Shown piece after piece: positions 26,501 through 37,586 of a stretch of DNA of 64,000 bases (the stretch's first letter is position 1; every line of letters starts with the position of its first letter). Position numbers and translations under genes: made by a program. This DNA is from Entonaema liquescens. Its lineage: Eukaryota; Ascomycota; Sordariomycetes; Xylariales; Xylariaceae. The notes below the pieces were generated by a model. That model saw only the letters and a list, made by a program, of their open reading frames with translations. It made no database searches and had not been told where the DNA came from. Location: positions 2,728,001-2,792,000 of the forward strand of contig CADCSX010000003.1 in NCBI GenBank assembly GCA_902805475.1. Reading direction: 5' to 3'.

Positions 26501-26618
26501 GAGTTCTGTCGATACGGTCAACACCGGTCCCTTCAAACTGAGGCAGTGAAGTTGCCTTCAAGTCTCCAACGCCATTTTCCACAATCTCCCCCTCGTCAGA
26601 ACTAGCAGGAGTTGCCAT
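23562..26618 (-). CDS. PRP4: Prp4-type pre-mRNA splicing kinase
   Basis: Three exons: 26618-24702, 24653-24285 and 23783-23562; all junctions are phase 0; 835 aa. Residues 1 to about 300 are Arg/Ser/Asp-rich (RS-like, with SRSRSP and RRSRSPRGRK stretches), followed by acidic linkers. The kinase domain starts near 502: Gly-loop GKGMFS 512-517, Lys534, then IHADLKPDN with HAD at 630-632 in place of HRD. DLG at 651-653 replaces DFG, and exon 2 continues with TPYLVSRFYRAPEII. Exon 3 gives the family's typical end, with KPTRDLRTRL, RCLTLNPDKRITP and KHPFF. These are hallmarks of the PRPF4B/Prp4 family, nuclear CMGC kinases that phosphorylate U4/U6.U5 tri-snRNP components. The last intron (24284-23784, 501 nt) is far longer than the others here but has a good donor (GTACGT) and a CTGAC branch site just before TTTAG. 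Confidence 0.93.
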
Positions 26619-27388
26619 TTTTTGCTCACTGTATCAAGAAACTAGGCCTAAGAAGCGCGGGTAGCTTCCCGATCTTGATATTAGGGATAAACTTGTCAGC
26701 CACAACAATTTCGTTACTGGAGGTGCATAGAATTGAGTCGAACCGTCAAAGCGTGTCTTCAATTCCGTCGCATTATACAATCAAAACGTCGAAGACGGGG
26801 AGGGTAATATATAGCACTCGATAGAAAAGAGGTATTACGGGTAAGATGTTTTCCGTTGAAGGGGGGAAGGTATGGGTATGGGTTGTGGGTATGGATGTTT
26901 CTTATCCGAGAATCTTGAATCTTGAATCGCTTCAAGTCTGGGGTTTGCGTGTAAGTGACGACGTGATAAAACGTAAAACGACTTACGTTAGATCTGCTGC
27001 TGCTGCGCCCAACGCCTCATCAAACAGGAATTATGTATTACCGACTCCGAGTATAGATTAAATCCCGGATGTCGGGGCTGTGCAAAAACTTACTAAACGC
27101 GGTTTGCACGTGCGATTCGTGTCAATGGGACGGTACCTGCCACCCTAGCTTAAGCTAACAGGAATTGGGTTTAGTGTCATTGGACCCTTCTATTGTAGTG
27201 CCCCGCGGTCAGCACATCTCTTCGGCTGTTCCAGACTTTGAATGCTTTTCTTTCCTTTGCGACAGTCTTTTTTTTTTCAACCACTCGTAACGGATAAATA
27301 CAATCTATCTGATATTTTGCACAAGCATTACACCTACCAAAAAACATTACCCCTATCAAAAGCATTGGTAAAAAGCGTCTCATTCAAA
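26619..27388. promoter_or_regulatory. Divergent promoter region PRP4 / TMA7
   Basis: 770 bases separate the two divergent start codons, with no gene of its own. A T-rich tract (27264-27280) and CA-rich leader precede TMA7. No specific factor site is claimed. Confidence 0.4.
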
Positions 27389-27718
27389 ATGGGTGGCCAA
27401 AACAGAGAAGGTAATTTCAAATCCCTATCGGCTAAGTAAGTGTAGACTTCGGCTGACACCGATGTTTCTGTTAGGCGGCAAGGTCAAGCCTCTAAAGGCT
27501 CCGAAGAAGCAGGGAAAGAAGGATCTTGACGACGATGATCTCGCCCAAATCGAGAAGAGAAGAAAGGGTACGTTTCTTCACAATTGAATACTGTAGTTCA
27601 TCGCTAATATCGATTAATAGAAGAGAAGGAGCGCAAGGAATTGGCAGCCAAGGTCTCCGGCGGAAAAGGCCCATTGAACACCGGTGGACAGGGTATCAAG
27701 AAGAGCGGCAAGAAATAA
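27389..27718 (+). CDS. TMA7: Translation machinery-associated protein TMA7
   Basis: Three exons: 27389-27410, 27475-27567 and 27621-27718, giving 70 aa. The protein starts MGGQNREGGKVKPLK, continues with a Lys-rich stretch and an Asp run (DLDDDDLAQ), then the RRKEEKERKELAAK helix, and ends in GPLNTGGQGIKKSGKK. This is the full length and pattern of the conserved eukaryotic TMA7/CCDC72 family, small proteins found associated with ribosomes. Intron 1 interrupts codon 8 and uses a weak GTAATT donor with TTAG acceptor. Intron 2 (GTACGT...AATAG) interrupts codon 39. The gene is easy to miss because its first exon is only 22 nt. It is divergent from PRP4 and followed by the PAQR gene on the same strand. 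Confidence 0.92.
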
Positions 27719-28242
27719 AGACATACGACCCTACGATTCACGGTAGTGACGAAGCTATGGCACTGAAAGCATGGATACATAGAGCGTGGGCGCTTACGGA
27801 TGGATGACGTTCATATTACAGCCCGGTTTCATGGGAATACTTTAACGCGATGACTTTTCAATATGCTTGATATTCCACCTGATATAATATTCCCTTAAGA
27901 TACTACGTGATATAGTGATCTGGACCGTCCTTGGCCTTTGTAGTTGTTCTAATGGCATGGAATAGAAGGGGGCGAAGGAACTAAAGAGTTTGGCCCACCA
28001 AGTGAAATCAGCTGTCAGGACCTCGGGACTTTCACCGGTGCCACTAATTTCTCAACAAAACATTCGAGACTTACACAGCCCAACATTTCCTTTCCGAAAT
28101 TTTAAAGAAAAAGAGGAAAGAAAAATAATGATATAGATTGAATTACGAATTTGTGTTTCTTACGTCTGTCCTCAATTGGGGTATAATAGTAGTAATCTAG
28201 ACATCGAACCAAGCGAAGCCGGGATCCCCGTACCTCCATATC
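27719..28242. other. Intergenic TMA7 - PAQR gene
   Basis: 3' flank of TMA7 and promoter of the next gene; an A-rich stretch at 28100-28130. No gene or RNA seen. Confidence 0.5.
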
Positions 28243-29606
28243 ATGACTGACACACATCCGGACTCCGGCCTCCGGAGGCGCCGAGCAAGTTCGACCTCAT
28301 CCACGCTCATGCAAACCGCCAGAGACGTAGAGCACAAGATTGCCTCCGCGTTGCTTGTCCTGTGGGATGACCTGCCGTCCTGGCGGCGCGATAACCACTA
28401 CATTGTCTCGGGATACCGCCCGGACAGCAATAGCTACTGGCGGTCCTTCGCCTCGATTTTCTCCGTCCATAACGAATCTGTTAACATATGGACGCATCTA
28501 CTTGGGGCCCTATTCTTTCCCTCCGTCGGAGCTTGGTTGTATCACGTTATTGCACCTCGATATGCTTCTGCAAATAGCTCGGATGTTCGGGTGTTTGGTT
28601 GCTTCTTCGCCGGGGCAGTTCTGTGCCTCGGTATGAGTGCTACATTCCGGTATGTGTCACGTATGAAACTATTTCTTCCCATTGGTTTACTAATTGATAA
28701 ATAGTAAGTGACTAGTGTCTTGCTGTTTATAAAGCACTTTTCTTGCATGTCTCATGGTATTTTTGTTACTATCTGGGCAAAAGCTAGAGATGCATTGCCT
28801 CGTGAAGGTTCCTAACATATAATAGACACGCTTTCGAATCATTCCGAGGAGGTCGCCAAATGGGGGAACAAGCTAGACTACTCAGGCATCGTCTTTCTTA
28901 TCGTGGGGAGTTACGTCCCGGCTCTCTACTATGGTTTATTCTGCCAGCCGAAGCTAATGACGGTCTATTTATACGGGGTATGTATAACCCTATTGTTTAG
29001 ACTTCGTCCATCTACATATTGTATAAGATAACCCAAGTCCTATCGCTAAAGCTTATTTCTCGGTGTAGATATTCCTTCTAGGCCTTGGCTGTGGTGTAGT
29101 ATCCTGGGTCGAGAAGTTCCGAACACCACTTTGGAGGCCGTACCGAGCGGCCATGTTTGTGGGCCTGGGCTTGTCCGGCGTCGTTCCTGTCTGCCATGCA
29201 GTCAGTATCTATGGATATCGAGCACTTGACGAACGTATGGGTCTAAATTGGGTCTTATTCCAAGGATTCCTATATATCCTTGGGGCGTTTCTTGTAAGTC
29301 ATTCCTGATGTGAGATATAAACGCTACGCCTCATGATCCAATTCTATCCAATATTTTATAAGTAGAATTCGCTAACACTGAACTCATACAGTATGCAGTA
29401 AGTTAACTGAGACGTGCATACCATTGAGAAGTACTAACTTCATATAGGTTCGATGGCCTGAACGAAGTTTTCCACGGACCTTTGACATATGGGGCAGTTC
29501 TCATCAGATATTCCACGTCCTCGTCCTACTTGCGGCCGCATCACATTTAACCGGTATGGTCAAAGCATTCGACTATCACCACAGTATTATGGGGGGAGAA
29601 TGTTAA
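28243..29606 (+). CDS. PAQR / haemolysin-III family membrane receptor (Izh-like)
   Basis: Five exons: 28243-28660, 28826-28977, 29069-29293, 29392-29397 and 29448-29606; 319 aa. Family marks: a cytosolic N-terminus, SVHNESVNIWTHLLGA at about residues 74-89, then SNHSEEVAKWGNKLDY, VGSYVPALYYG, and near the C-terminus SSHQIFHVLVL with the HxxxH motif. Hydrophobic segments fit the seven-helix PAQR fold. These proteins relate to adiponectin receptors and yeast Izh proteins, proposed hydrolases or receptors in zinc, sterol and lipid homeostasis. Exon 4 is a 6-nt micro-exon (Tyr-Ala). Intron 1 is uncertain: the obvious GTATGT donor at 28650 breaks the frame, whereas GTATGA at 28661 keeps it but adds Arg-Tyr-Val-Ser before the conserved His-Thr-Leu. 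Confidence 0.88.
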
Positions 29607-30191
29607 AACGCAATTCAACAGGAAAATACGGTCACCACGTTTGTCATCACCTGGTACTGTTCATGAAGTCCAGAAAGCTGACTATCCAAGATAGGAGCTA
29701 TACTGCCATGGCACTAGCATAGCCACGAGGACATATAGCCATGTTCTCCTGGGGGAAGTTGACCATATGCGCGGGTGTGACTACCCAGGTAATGTATACT
29801 ATTCTTAGAATTAATGGATAATTGTGAGCGACTGCGAGCATGGTTGCCATGCCATTACGCGGAATAATGGGATTGAGAATACGCAGATAACTGTTCGTTA
29901 TAAAACGCCCACCTGCTAGATTATATAGATAGATTGGGGAACTAATTGTTGTATTTTGCCTGGCAGGCATTGAGTGAGGATTGCCCTTGAAAAGAGGCAA
30001 TCGGATCATCTGGTTCAACCTACAAGGAACCTAGTCTAAATTACCTACCATGTAACTATAAATTTTCACATGGTCAAGTCAATGAATAAGTGTGTATCCT
30101 CTATAATGGTGGCTTCCACGGTTCTTATATTTCTATTTTTATAGTGCATTGCGGCAAGATTGTCGTTATATCTTGCGCCTCTTTCTCGTAC
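29607..30191. other. Convergent intergenic region
   Basis: Lies between the 3' ends of the PAQR gene and the TFIIIC subunit gene. Nothing beyond 3' flanks is seen. Confidence 0.5.
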
Positions 30192-32551
30192 CTATTCAAC
30201 TAACTCGACATCGTCGTCTAGGCCATCTTCCATTTCAACATCACCATCGCCACCACGGTCAGGATTTGGCTCGGTCGATTCTGGATTTTCGGGGTGTTCT
30301 TCTGGCTCTGCTCGAGTGTTCTCGATGCCAAGATCTATGACTCTGACCAGCCCAGACCCCATTGCTACCGCAGCCCACCAGCTGTACTCCACGTTCGGAT
30401 TCCAAGATAAGGCTGTGATGCGAGTTTGGGATTCATGGACGACAATAGGGGCTGGAACCATAGTGAAGTAGTCCTCATCTGAATCTGCTGGATCTTCAAA
30501 TACTTCTTCCTCCTCCGGCTTCTTGGAATTCTTTTTAGCCGCTTTCTTCTCCCCTCTGGCACGCTTGACTCTACTCTCTTTTGCGATCCTCGTGCCTAAG
30601 GGGTGGGAGTTGAGCTGCGGTAGAAACCCGTGGAGGATACGACAACCCCCACGTCGCGGAACTTGCTCCTCGTTATCATTCATGGAGTCAGGCGGTAGGG
30701 GTGCAGCATATTCGTGCTGAAAGATTTTGAGCTTATGTGTTTTCTCCCTGTGTGATAGAACCTTGCGCATGACGTTGAGAGCCCAGACCGACCCATCTGA
30801 GCTTCCGACAAGAAGGCATGGGTGACACGTTCCAAACGCAAGGCAGCTTGTCTGGCCTTCTACGGTGCATATATGACGGGAAAGAGGAAATACCCGAGAA
30901 TGTACAAAAGAAACGGTTGATGTTCCTGGAAATGATGTAGGCCATATGGACGCGAAGCCCCTTAACTGTTCGCTCCAAGAAAGGACGTTTGGCTGAAGGG
31001 AAACCAACGGATTTCCGTGGTATGTTTTTTCTGCAGTAGGCCGGTTTAAGTCGGTTAGAGTGAATACACCTCCCATAGGCATCGTCGCAATCAGAAAGGG
31101 TTTGGATGGGTAGCCGGATACGATGTCCATTATAGGGCTCGAGTGAACGGGGTGACGTTGTAATTGCTGGCAGGGCGAAATCGACCATACTGTTATTGAA
31201 CCATCAGAAAGACCAATAGCAACACGGTTCATATTGAGCCAGGAAAAGCAGTTGATCTCCAGGGTGTGTTCCTTAGGAGGCTTGATCGTAGCCATCGGTT
31301 CCTGCATTTCCTCTAATAACTTATATTAGCATTCCTTACATCTTTTCTCTCATATCATAGATGCCTACCGAAAGTCTCAATGCCATTTCCCTCCACATTT
31401 CGCTTAACCTCCATGATCCTCAACTTCCCGTCGCCACATAACACGGCCAAAAGAGATACGCCGTGCGTAATTGGGATTGGGACAGGACACCATTGTATTC
31501 GCTTTGCTCTTCCCCAATAGAAGCATATTGTATGTGTCAATTTCGGGGAGGATCGCACTGGCCGACTGGTCCCTTCAGAGTCCTTTTCGGCACCGAATTT
31601 CCAGATCTGAACGGCTCCTTCTCTCAGCTCCGATGGTTTTGGCGCATCATTCAAGTCCCTATAAAAAGCCTGGTCTGAATGTGGGATAACTGACATAGCC
31701 AGGAGCTGGTCAGCTTGGCCTTTGATAGGTGCCCATCCCATAGAAAGGACGATGCCTCCGACATCAAGGAGCCAGCCGCCGTTTTGCAGCTCGTTATTAC
31801 TGTCATCCTCAATTGGAAGTCCAGTCTCCGAGAATGGTATGCATTTCCCTTGCTTCATTAGGTATTCTTTCTGGTTCGATGTATGGCCGAGTAGCACGCG
31901 CATCTCACCCTCGGCCCGTGGAAGAAACCAGCGGAACGCCTTTGCTCTATCTATCAGAGTTGATTCCTGCGATGTAGTCCGTATGACTAGATGTCTCTCA
32001 TACCAGTAACGGTACTTTTCTTCAATGTGCTGAGCGAAGTCGCTGGGCAGCCAACCGTTTCGAGCTACCTCTAGTTGATGTGATCCGTGAGGAAGTTTGG
32101 GAGGTAAAAGCTGGAAGTTAAACCACAATTTCATTAATTCATTGAAGATTTCTGTCCGGTCTTCCACATCACCAAACCAATAGTCGACTAGGTATTCCAG
32201 CCGCGTCCATCGTTTGACTGGGCCAACGTAAGTCCTTGTCCATTTCTGTGCAGGATCTGTTGGGTAGGGCTGTACTTCGCCGAGGGGTTTGGCTGCATTT
32301 GGCGCCCAGGAACGCCTGTTTTTCTTCCGCCTTCCTTCAGATTGCCTGCCATCCAGTGATTCAAAGTCTGATGAATCTTGAGGGTCGATGTTCTGCTTGT
32401 TTTGAGCATCTAGAGGCTGGTTGGTGTCTACTACAAATTCGTCATCAGATAAATTGCGGACTTGTGTCACATCTGCTTGTTCTCCGTCGGAAAGATCAAA
32501 AGCCAATGCGTTGTTAAAGCGTTTCCCCTGGTTTGATTTTCGAAGTCGCAT
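30192..32551 (-). CDS. TFC6: TFIIIC WD-repeat subunit (Tfc6-like)
   Basis: Two exons: 32551-31369 and 31312-30192; the intron (31368-31313) splits a Glu codon; 767 aa. The N-terminus (1-110) is charged and disordered with basic RRKKNRRSW. The middle and C-terminal parts carry WD40-like strands: GGWLLDVGGIVLSMGWAP, RIQWCPVP, LLAVLCGDGKLRIMEV, INCFSWLNMNRVAIGLSDGSITVW, LVGSSDGSVWALNV and ITALSWNPNVEYSWWAAVAMGSGLVRVIDL. A basic/acidic insert (KRARGEKKAAKK then EEEEVFEDPADSDEDY) precedes the last blade, and the C-terminus is acidic. Size and layout fit the fungal TFIIIC subunit Tfc6 (tau-91/GTF3C2 group), which helps bind the B-box of tRNA genes. Orthology comes from memory of the family, so the name is moderately certain; the gene itself is certain. 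Confidence 0.8.
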
Positions 32552-34164
32552 CGTGACTATCTAAGCCGCGTTTATAGCCAAGATACATGAAGCCGCGTAC
32601 GAGTTTACTGCGCTGCTTGCGATGAATTAATTGAATGAAGCGCGTGCTATCAGGACTCCTCTTCGGATATTAGTTACTGCCCAATCTGCATCCCCGATGC
32701 ATTAATTCAATTGTTGTTAGAAATAGTGAAGACATTGGTGAATGTTAAGGAAGTACCAAACCCATAGTGGGGTAGGCAACTAAAAAGTTCACAATGCGGC
32801 GGTTGTAATACGTGAACTCTATCCGTTAAGTGAACAACAGGAAACTGAGAATTTCAAGGACACTACATGTACGTTGACAAAGTTTGTGCGACAAAAGGAA
32901 ATTCAATCAGGTACCTAATGTAATATTTACGTTATACTGAAGTCGACTACCTGGAAGTACATGTAGTTACCTATGCAAACTCCTGGCTTACATAAAGTTG
33001 CTCTTATTAAGGGCGTCTCAAATAGTTACCTATATTTACCTGTTACATAATATTCTACATAGGATATTCAAGATACCGGAAGGAACGTTATGAAAGGCAT
33101 GGGTTATAAACATTAGACTTGACATATAACCCCAGTAAAAAAGTCCCAAAACATTCTCTCCTTCTACTTCTTATGAATTGGTTCCTTGAATGTATATCGA
33201 GTCTTGTTGTTTTGAAATATAGTCTTCATAACTGGTTCTTGCCTAATATAATTACGGTATAGATTTCGAATTCTCTTGAAAGCATGCAAGCGATATCTAA
33301 GATAGATGTTAGTTATATTAACCTTTATAGTTTAGGTACTCAAAGGAATTAGGATTTCGATTCCCTTGCAAATAGACAAGGTCATGTAGACTCGCCATTG
33401 GTTAAGTCGCAACCTCACCCTGGGAATTAGGTATAGACATGCTGCACCTGTAAGACTTGTACAACATATGACTAGGGTGCCTGGATATTCATCGACATCT
33501 GATGACGCACATCCCCTCGGGTAGCTCCAAGACATAGTCTAGGTAGTTTTTAATGTAAATGACGAACGTACCATAAGGCGAATTTATTATATTTGGCATC
33601 ATATAGTAAAGATGTCGGACGATAGATCTGATGTTCTAGACCGCTTGAAGGGAAGTTCGTGAATAAGGATGTGGGGACCAATCGGTAGCTAAAGAAATTT
33701 TCGGGAAAAAGCCGATATCGCCAATCGCCACTGAACTACTGGTCTATTAGCAGAAGTAACCCACTTCCGGGGGAGCAGGTACAGCAGAAAACGGTACGCG
33801 TACTACAGTAGTAGTAGGTAGAGTACCTTAGGTAGCAGGTGCTGCACGGACCCCTGTGGCCCCTCCCTTGCATACCCCACAGTCTTTGTTTTTTTTTGTG
33901 TTCCGCTGTCGGTTTCACTGAATTGAATTTAGTTTTATGACTCTTGAACTAATCCAATAAATCTTTCTATAATCGTAACATCTCTTGCCATTGATCAGTC
34001 AACTACTCCCAACAAAGGTGCAGGAGAGTAGTGTTTGAGGATACCTCATCACAGACTGATTTTTGGCTTGTTGATACCCTCGAAAACGTTGTTCACTACT
34101 CGTCCTTAACTTATTTTTTTTTTTAATTCTTTCTTTCTACTTTGCCATCTCCCCTCTTTGCGCC
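32552..34164. promoter_or_regulatory. Divergent promoter region TFC6 / ILV2
   Basis: 1.6 kb between divergent starts with no gene. A pyrimidine-rich leader with poly-T (34111-34122) immediately precedes ILV2, and short TAGGTAC-type direct repeats occur at about 33800-33840. A TGACTC half-match to the Gcn4/CPC1 site at 33938 is too weak to claim. Confidence 0.4.
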
Positions 34165-36533
34165 ATGCTTCGTACACGGCACGCTGGCCAAGCCTTCAAG
34201 GCTTTGGCTCAAACTTCGAGACAGCAGCGCCGATTTCTCACGAATTCATCTATCTCTTCCGCTGTCCAGACAAAAAAGAATTCACCTATAGGTGTCAGAA
34301 GTCAAGCCACCTCAGCTCAATCGCCTGCGTACGTTGATATCCTGGTCTCACTTACACGCCTCTTGCCTAGTGACTATTTTCCCACCTATAGTCGTTCTAT
34401 CTCCAAAGGCGCCACTAACATAATGAATTATATAGTCAGGTTAGAAGTGCACCTGCTCCAGCATTCAATACTGCCGACACGAAAGACCGAAATCATGTTC
34501 AACCCTTGGTTAACCCTCGAGCGCCCGAGATGGACGAGTCGTATGTACTATCTCTTCTGAACTTGTTTGTAAAAGCCCATAAATGCTGACCAAGGTTTTC
34601 CAGGTTCATTGGGAAGACTGGAGGAGAGATCTTCCATGAGATGATGCTCAGGAGGGGTGTCAAGCACATCTGTATGTTCCACACACCAATACAATATTTG
34701 AAGAGAAATCTAATGAGTCACAGTTGGTTACCCCGGTGGAGCTATTCTACCTGTTTTCGACGCCATTTACAACTCGAAGCATTTCGAATTCATCTTACCA
34801 AAGCATGAGCAAGGAGCCGGACACATGGCTGAAGGTTACGCTCGTGCTTCCGGAAAACCTGGTGTTGTACTAGTCACATCTGGTCCAGGTGCCACGAACG
34901 TCATTACTCCCATCCAGGATGCCATGTCCGATGGTGTGCCATTGGTTGTTTTCTGCGGTCAGGTTCCTACAAGTGCGATTGGTAGCGATGCTTTCCAGGA
35001 AGCCGATATCGTGGGAATATCGAGATCTTGTACCAAGTGGAATGTTATGGTCAAAAACACCGCCGAACTACCTCGACGCATCAACGAGGCCTTTGATATC
35101 GCAACTAGCGGGCGCCCGGGCCCCGTGCTTGTCGATCTACCTAAAGATGTTACTGCTGGTGTTCTACGAAGGGCCGTCCCTGCCGAGTCAGCCATCCCAG
35201 GCTTACCTAGTGCAGCGTCGCGTGCTGCAATGGAGGTTTCTCAGAAGCAGCTCCAAGCTTCTCTTCGCCGCGTAGCCGATCTGGTGAACATTGCCAAGAA
35301 GCCCGTTATCTATGCTGGCCAGGGTGTTGTCTCGTCGATCGGTGGACCAGAGATTCTTAAGGAGCTCGCTGATAAGGCTTCGATTCCTGTTACCACGACC
35401 CTCCTCGGTCTTGGTGCTTTTGATGAGCTGGATGAGAAGTCTCTCTACATGCTTGGCATGCACGGCTCTGCGTTCGCCAACATGTCGATACAAACCGCTG
35501 ATCTTATCATTGCTCTCGGTGCCCGCTTTGACGATCGTGTAACCACTAATGTTACCAAATTTGCGCCTGCAGCTAAGGCTGCCGCCGCCGAGGGTCGTGG
35601 TGGCATTGTTCAATTTGAGGTCATGCCAAAGAACATAAATAAGGTTGTGCAAGCAACCGAAGCTATCGAGGGCGACGTAGCGACGAATCTACGACAGCTT
35701 CTCCCCTTAATTGACATAAAGACCATGTCAGAGCGAAAAGAATGGTTCGGGCAGATTGATACGTGGCGGGCGAAATGGCCTATGAACGACTTTGAGCGAA
35801 CCGAACGAGCGGGAATGATAAAGCCACAAGTCCTAATCGAAGAACTTAGCAAGCTGACGGCCAACCGAAAAGAACACACAATTCTCACGACAGGTGTCGG
35901 GCAGCATCAAATGTGGACGGCGCAGCATTTCAGGTGGAGATACCCTCGAACTATGATTACATCTGGAGGCCTCGGCACTATGGGATTCGGACTTCCCGCT
36001 GCCATTGGTGCTAAAGTGGCTCGGCCCGATGCCCTTGTTATCGATATCGATGGCGATGCTTCGTTTAACATGACCCTCACAGAACTGTCAACCGCAGCGC
36101 AATTCAACATCGGCGTCAAGGTTATCGTCCTGAACAATGAGGAGCAGGGTATGGTTACCCAGTGGCAAAACCTCTTCTACGAAGACCGATACGCCCATAC
36201 GCACCAGAAGAACCCCGACTTCATGAAGCTGGCTGACTCTATGGGAGTCCAACACCGAAGACTCGTTAAACCTGAAGACACAGCAGAGTACTTAGAATGG
36301 CTTATCAACACTGATGGCCCTGCATTCTTAGAGGTCTTGACAGACAAGAAGGTACCCGTGCTTCCCATGGTACCTGCTGGATCAGGTTTACACGAGTTCC
36401 TAGCATGGGACAGTGGTATGTATATTGTCTCCCCTATATTCCAAAGACAAGCGATTAGCTAACAAATAAAACAGAAAAGGACAAGCAACGCAGAGAGCTT
36501 ATGCGCACCCGAACTTGTGGATTACATACCTAA
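34165..36533 (+). CDS. ILV2: Acetolactate synthase, catalytic subunit, mitochondrial
   Basis: Five exons: 34165-34328, 34436-34540, 34604-34671, 34724-36415 and 36475-36533; 695 aa. It condenses two pyruvates (or pyruvate and 2-oxobutyrate), the first step of the valine/isoleucine route in mitochondria. The first 50 residues are Arg/Ser/Gln-rich without acids, as in a mitochondrial presequence. Family motifs are complete: FGYPGGAILP, HEQGAGHMAEGYARASG with catalytic Glu141, VTSGPGATNV, the central FAD-binding domain (GQGVVSS, GLGAFDE), MLGMHG and ARFDDRVT. The C-terminal thiamine-diphosphate motif has GDASFNMTLTEL and VLNNEEQG. It ends in RRELMRTRT. Exon 2 could start at 34445 instead (three residues shorter). 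The divergent neighbour is a TFIIIC subunit, with no pathway link. Confidence 0.96.
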
Positions 36534-37375
36534 TAATCTGTTTTACGTGGAATTTAATGCATTGAAAGTTAGCGGTTATGTTTTATTTGGGACAATCATG
36601 GAGGGAAGAAGTTAAAAGAAGGGTCTGGAGCCATCATAAAAAGAAAAGGCTAAGCTAGGTGAGGAGACGGAACTAAAAAGTGCTTTTTAGCCCTGCATCT
36701 GGCATCTATGTTAGGAGAGACCTGACAAATAGTCGGCGTTGCTATCGGTGCATACTTCTCCGTCTTTGTATTGTATATATTCTGCATTCTGAGTTCAAGT
36801 TTCGAGGTTATAAGGGCAATGATATATTACCATACCCCCGGTAAATGTCAGTCATCATGCCAACATAAGTCACATTGTTTGAAAGGCACTCTCGCCCATT
36901 TACATGCAGCCATTCCGAACTTTGCGAATGATAATGCGGGTCAAAATAGTTGCTTAAGGCTGACAACCTCGGTTTTATTTCTTTGAGCTCTATGTTTTAT
37001 ATACGCTGTTCATCTACCATTAATACTGCTGCTTCTTGGTCAGTGTATCCGCGTAGTCAGAATCCGAAATTAGCAAAGTTCTATTTTGAACATCAAATAT
37101 TCAAGGCCCCTTTAGCTTGCTACAGTTGATCGGCCGTTTGGTTTCTTTAATATATTAATAACAGCACCTGAAGACAAATTCCGCTATCACATGAATTGGC
37201 TCGATTATAAATTAAATGGAGTTTTTAAAATCCTGACGTGCTTCCTTCAGGGGGAAAAGGGGGGGAGGTGGCACTTAAGTAAAAAAGTGGTTGGATAGGG
37301 GTGGAGGAGAATATTTATTTTCTGTTACGAACACTCAGTGCGGCGTGTTTGGGCTGCGGTAGGAAATGTATTCTT

Positions 37376-37413
37376 GAGTGCATGTAGGTACATACGTACC
37401 TAAGTATGCACTC
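37376..37413. repeat. 38-bp imperfect palindrome / hairpin
   Basis: The outer arms GAGTGCAT and ATGCACTC pair perfectly. The inner arms GTAGGTACATA and TACGTACCTAAGTA pair with one bulge and few mismatches. It belongs to the TAGGTACCTA-type sequences scattered between genes in this window. Confidence 0.75.
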
Positions 37414-37542
37414 ACCTCGTCGTCGCCTAATGTACCTAAGTACCTACATAGGTACAAGCGGAAGTTACCCAGCAACCACTTTAAGCAGATAAGTGTCAAT
37501 TACAGGCAGAAAAATTACAAGTTGGCACACTGCGCGATATTA

Positions 37543-37586
37543 GGCCTTCGTGGTCTAGCTGGTCACTGCCCAGACACGACAAGGCC
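37543..37586. repeat. 44-bp inverted repeat, possible structured RNA
   Basis: GGCCTT + CGTG + GTCT on the left pairs with AGAC + CACG + AAGGCC on the right, with small bulges and a loop of about 15 bases. The left arm also resembles a tRNA A box (TGGTCTAGCTGG), but no matching B box is found at tRNA distance. Confidence 0.6.

Noticed and set aside
33938..33943. Gcn4/CPC1 site upstream of ILV2
   Set aside because: Only TGACTC is present, not the full TGACTCA, so chance is likely.
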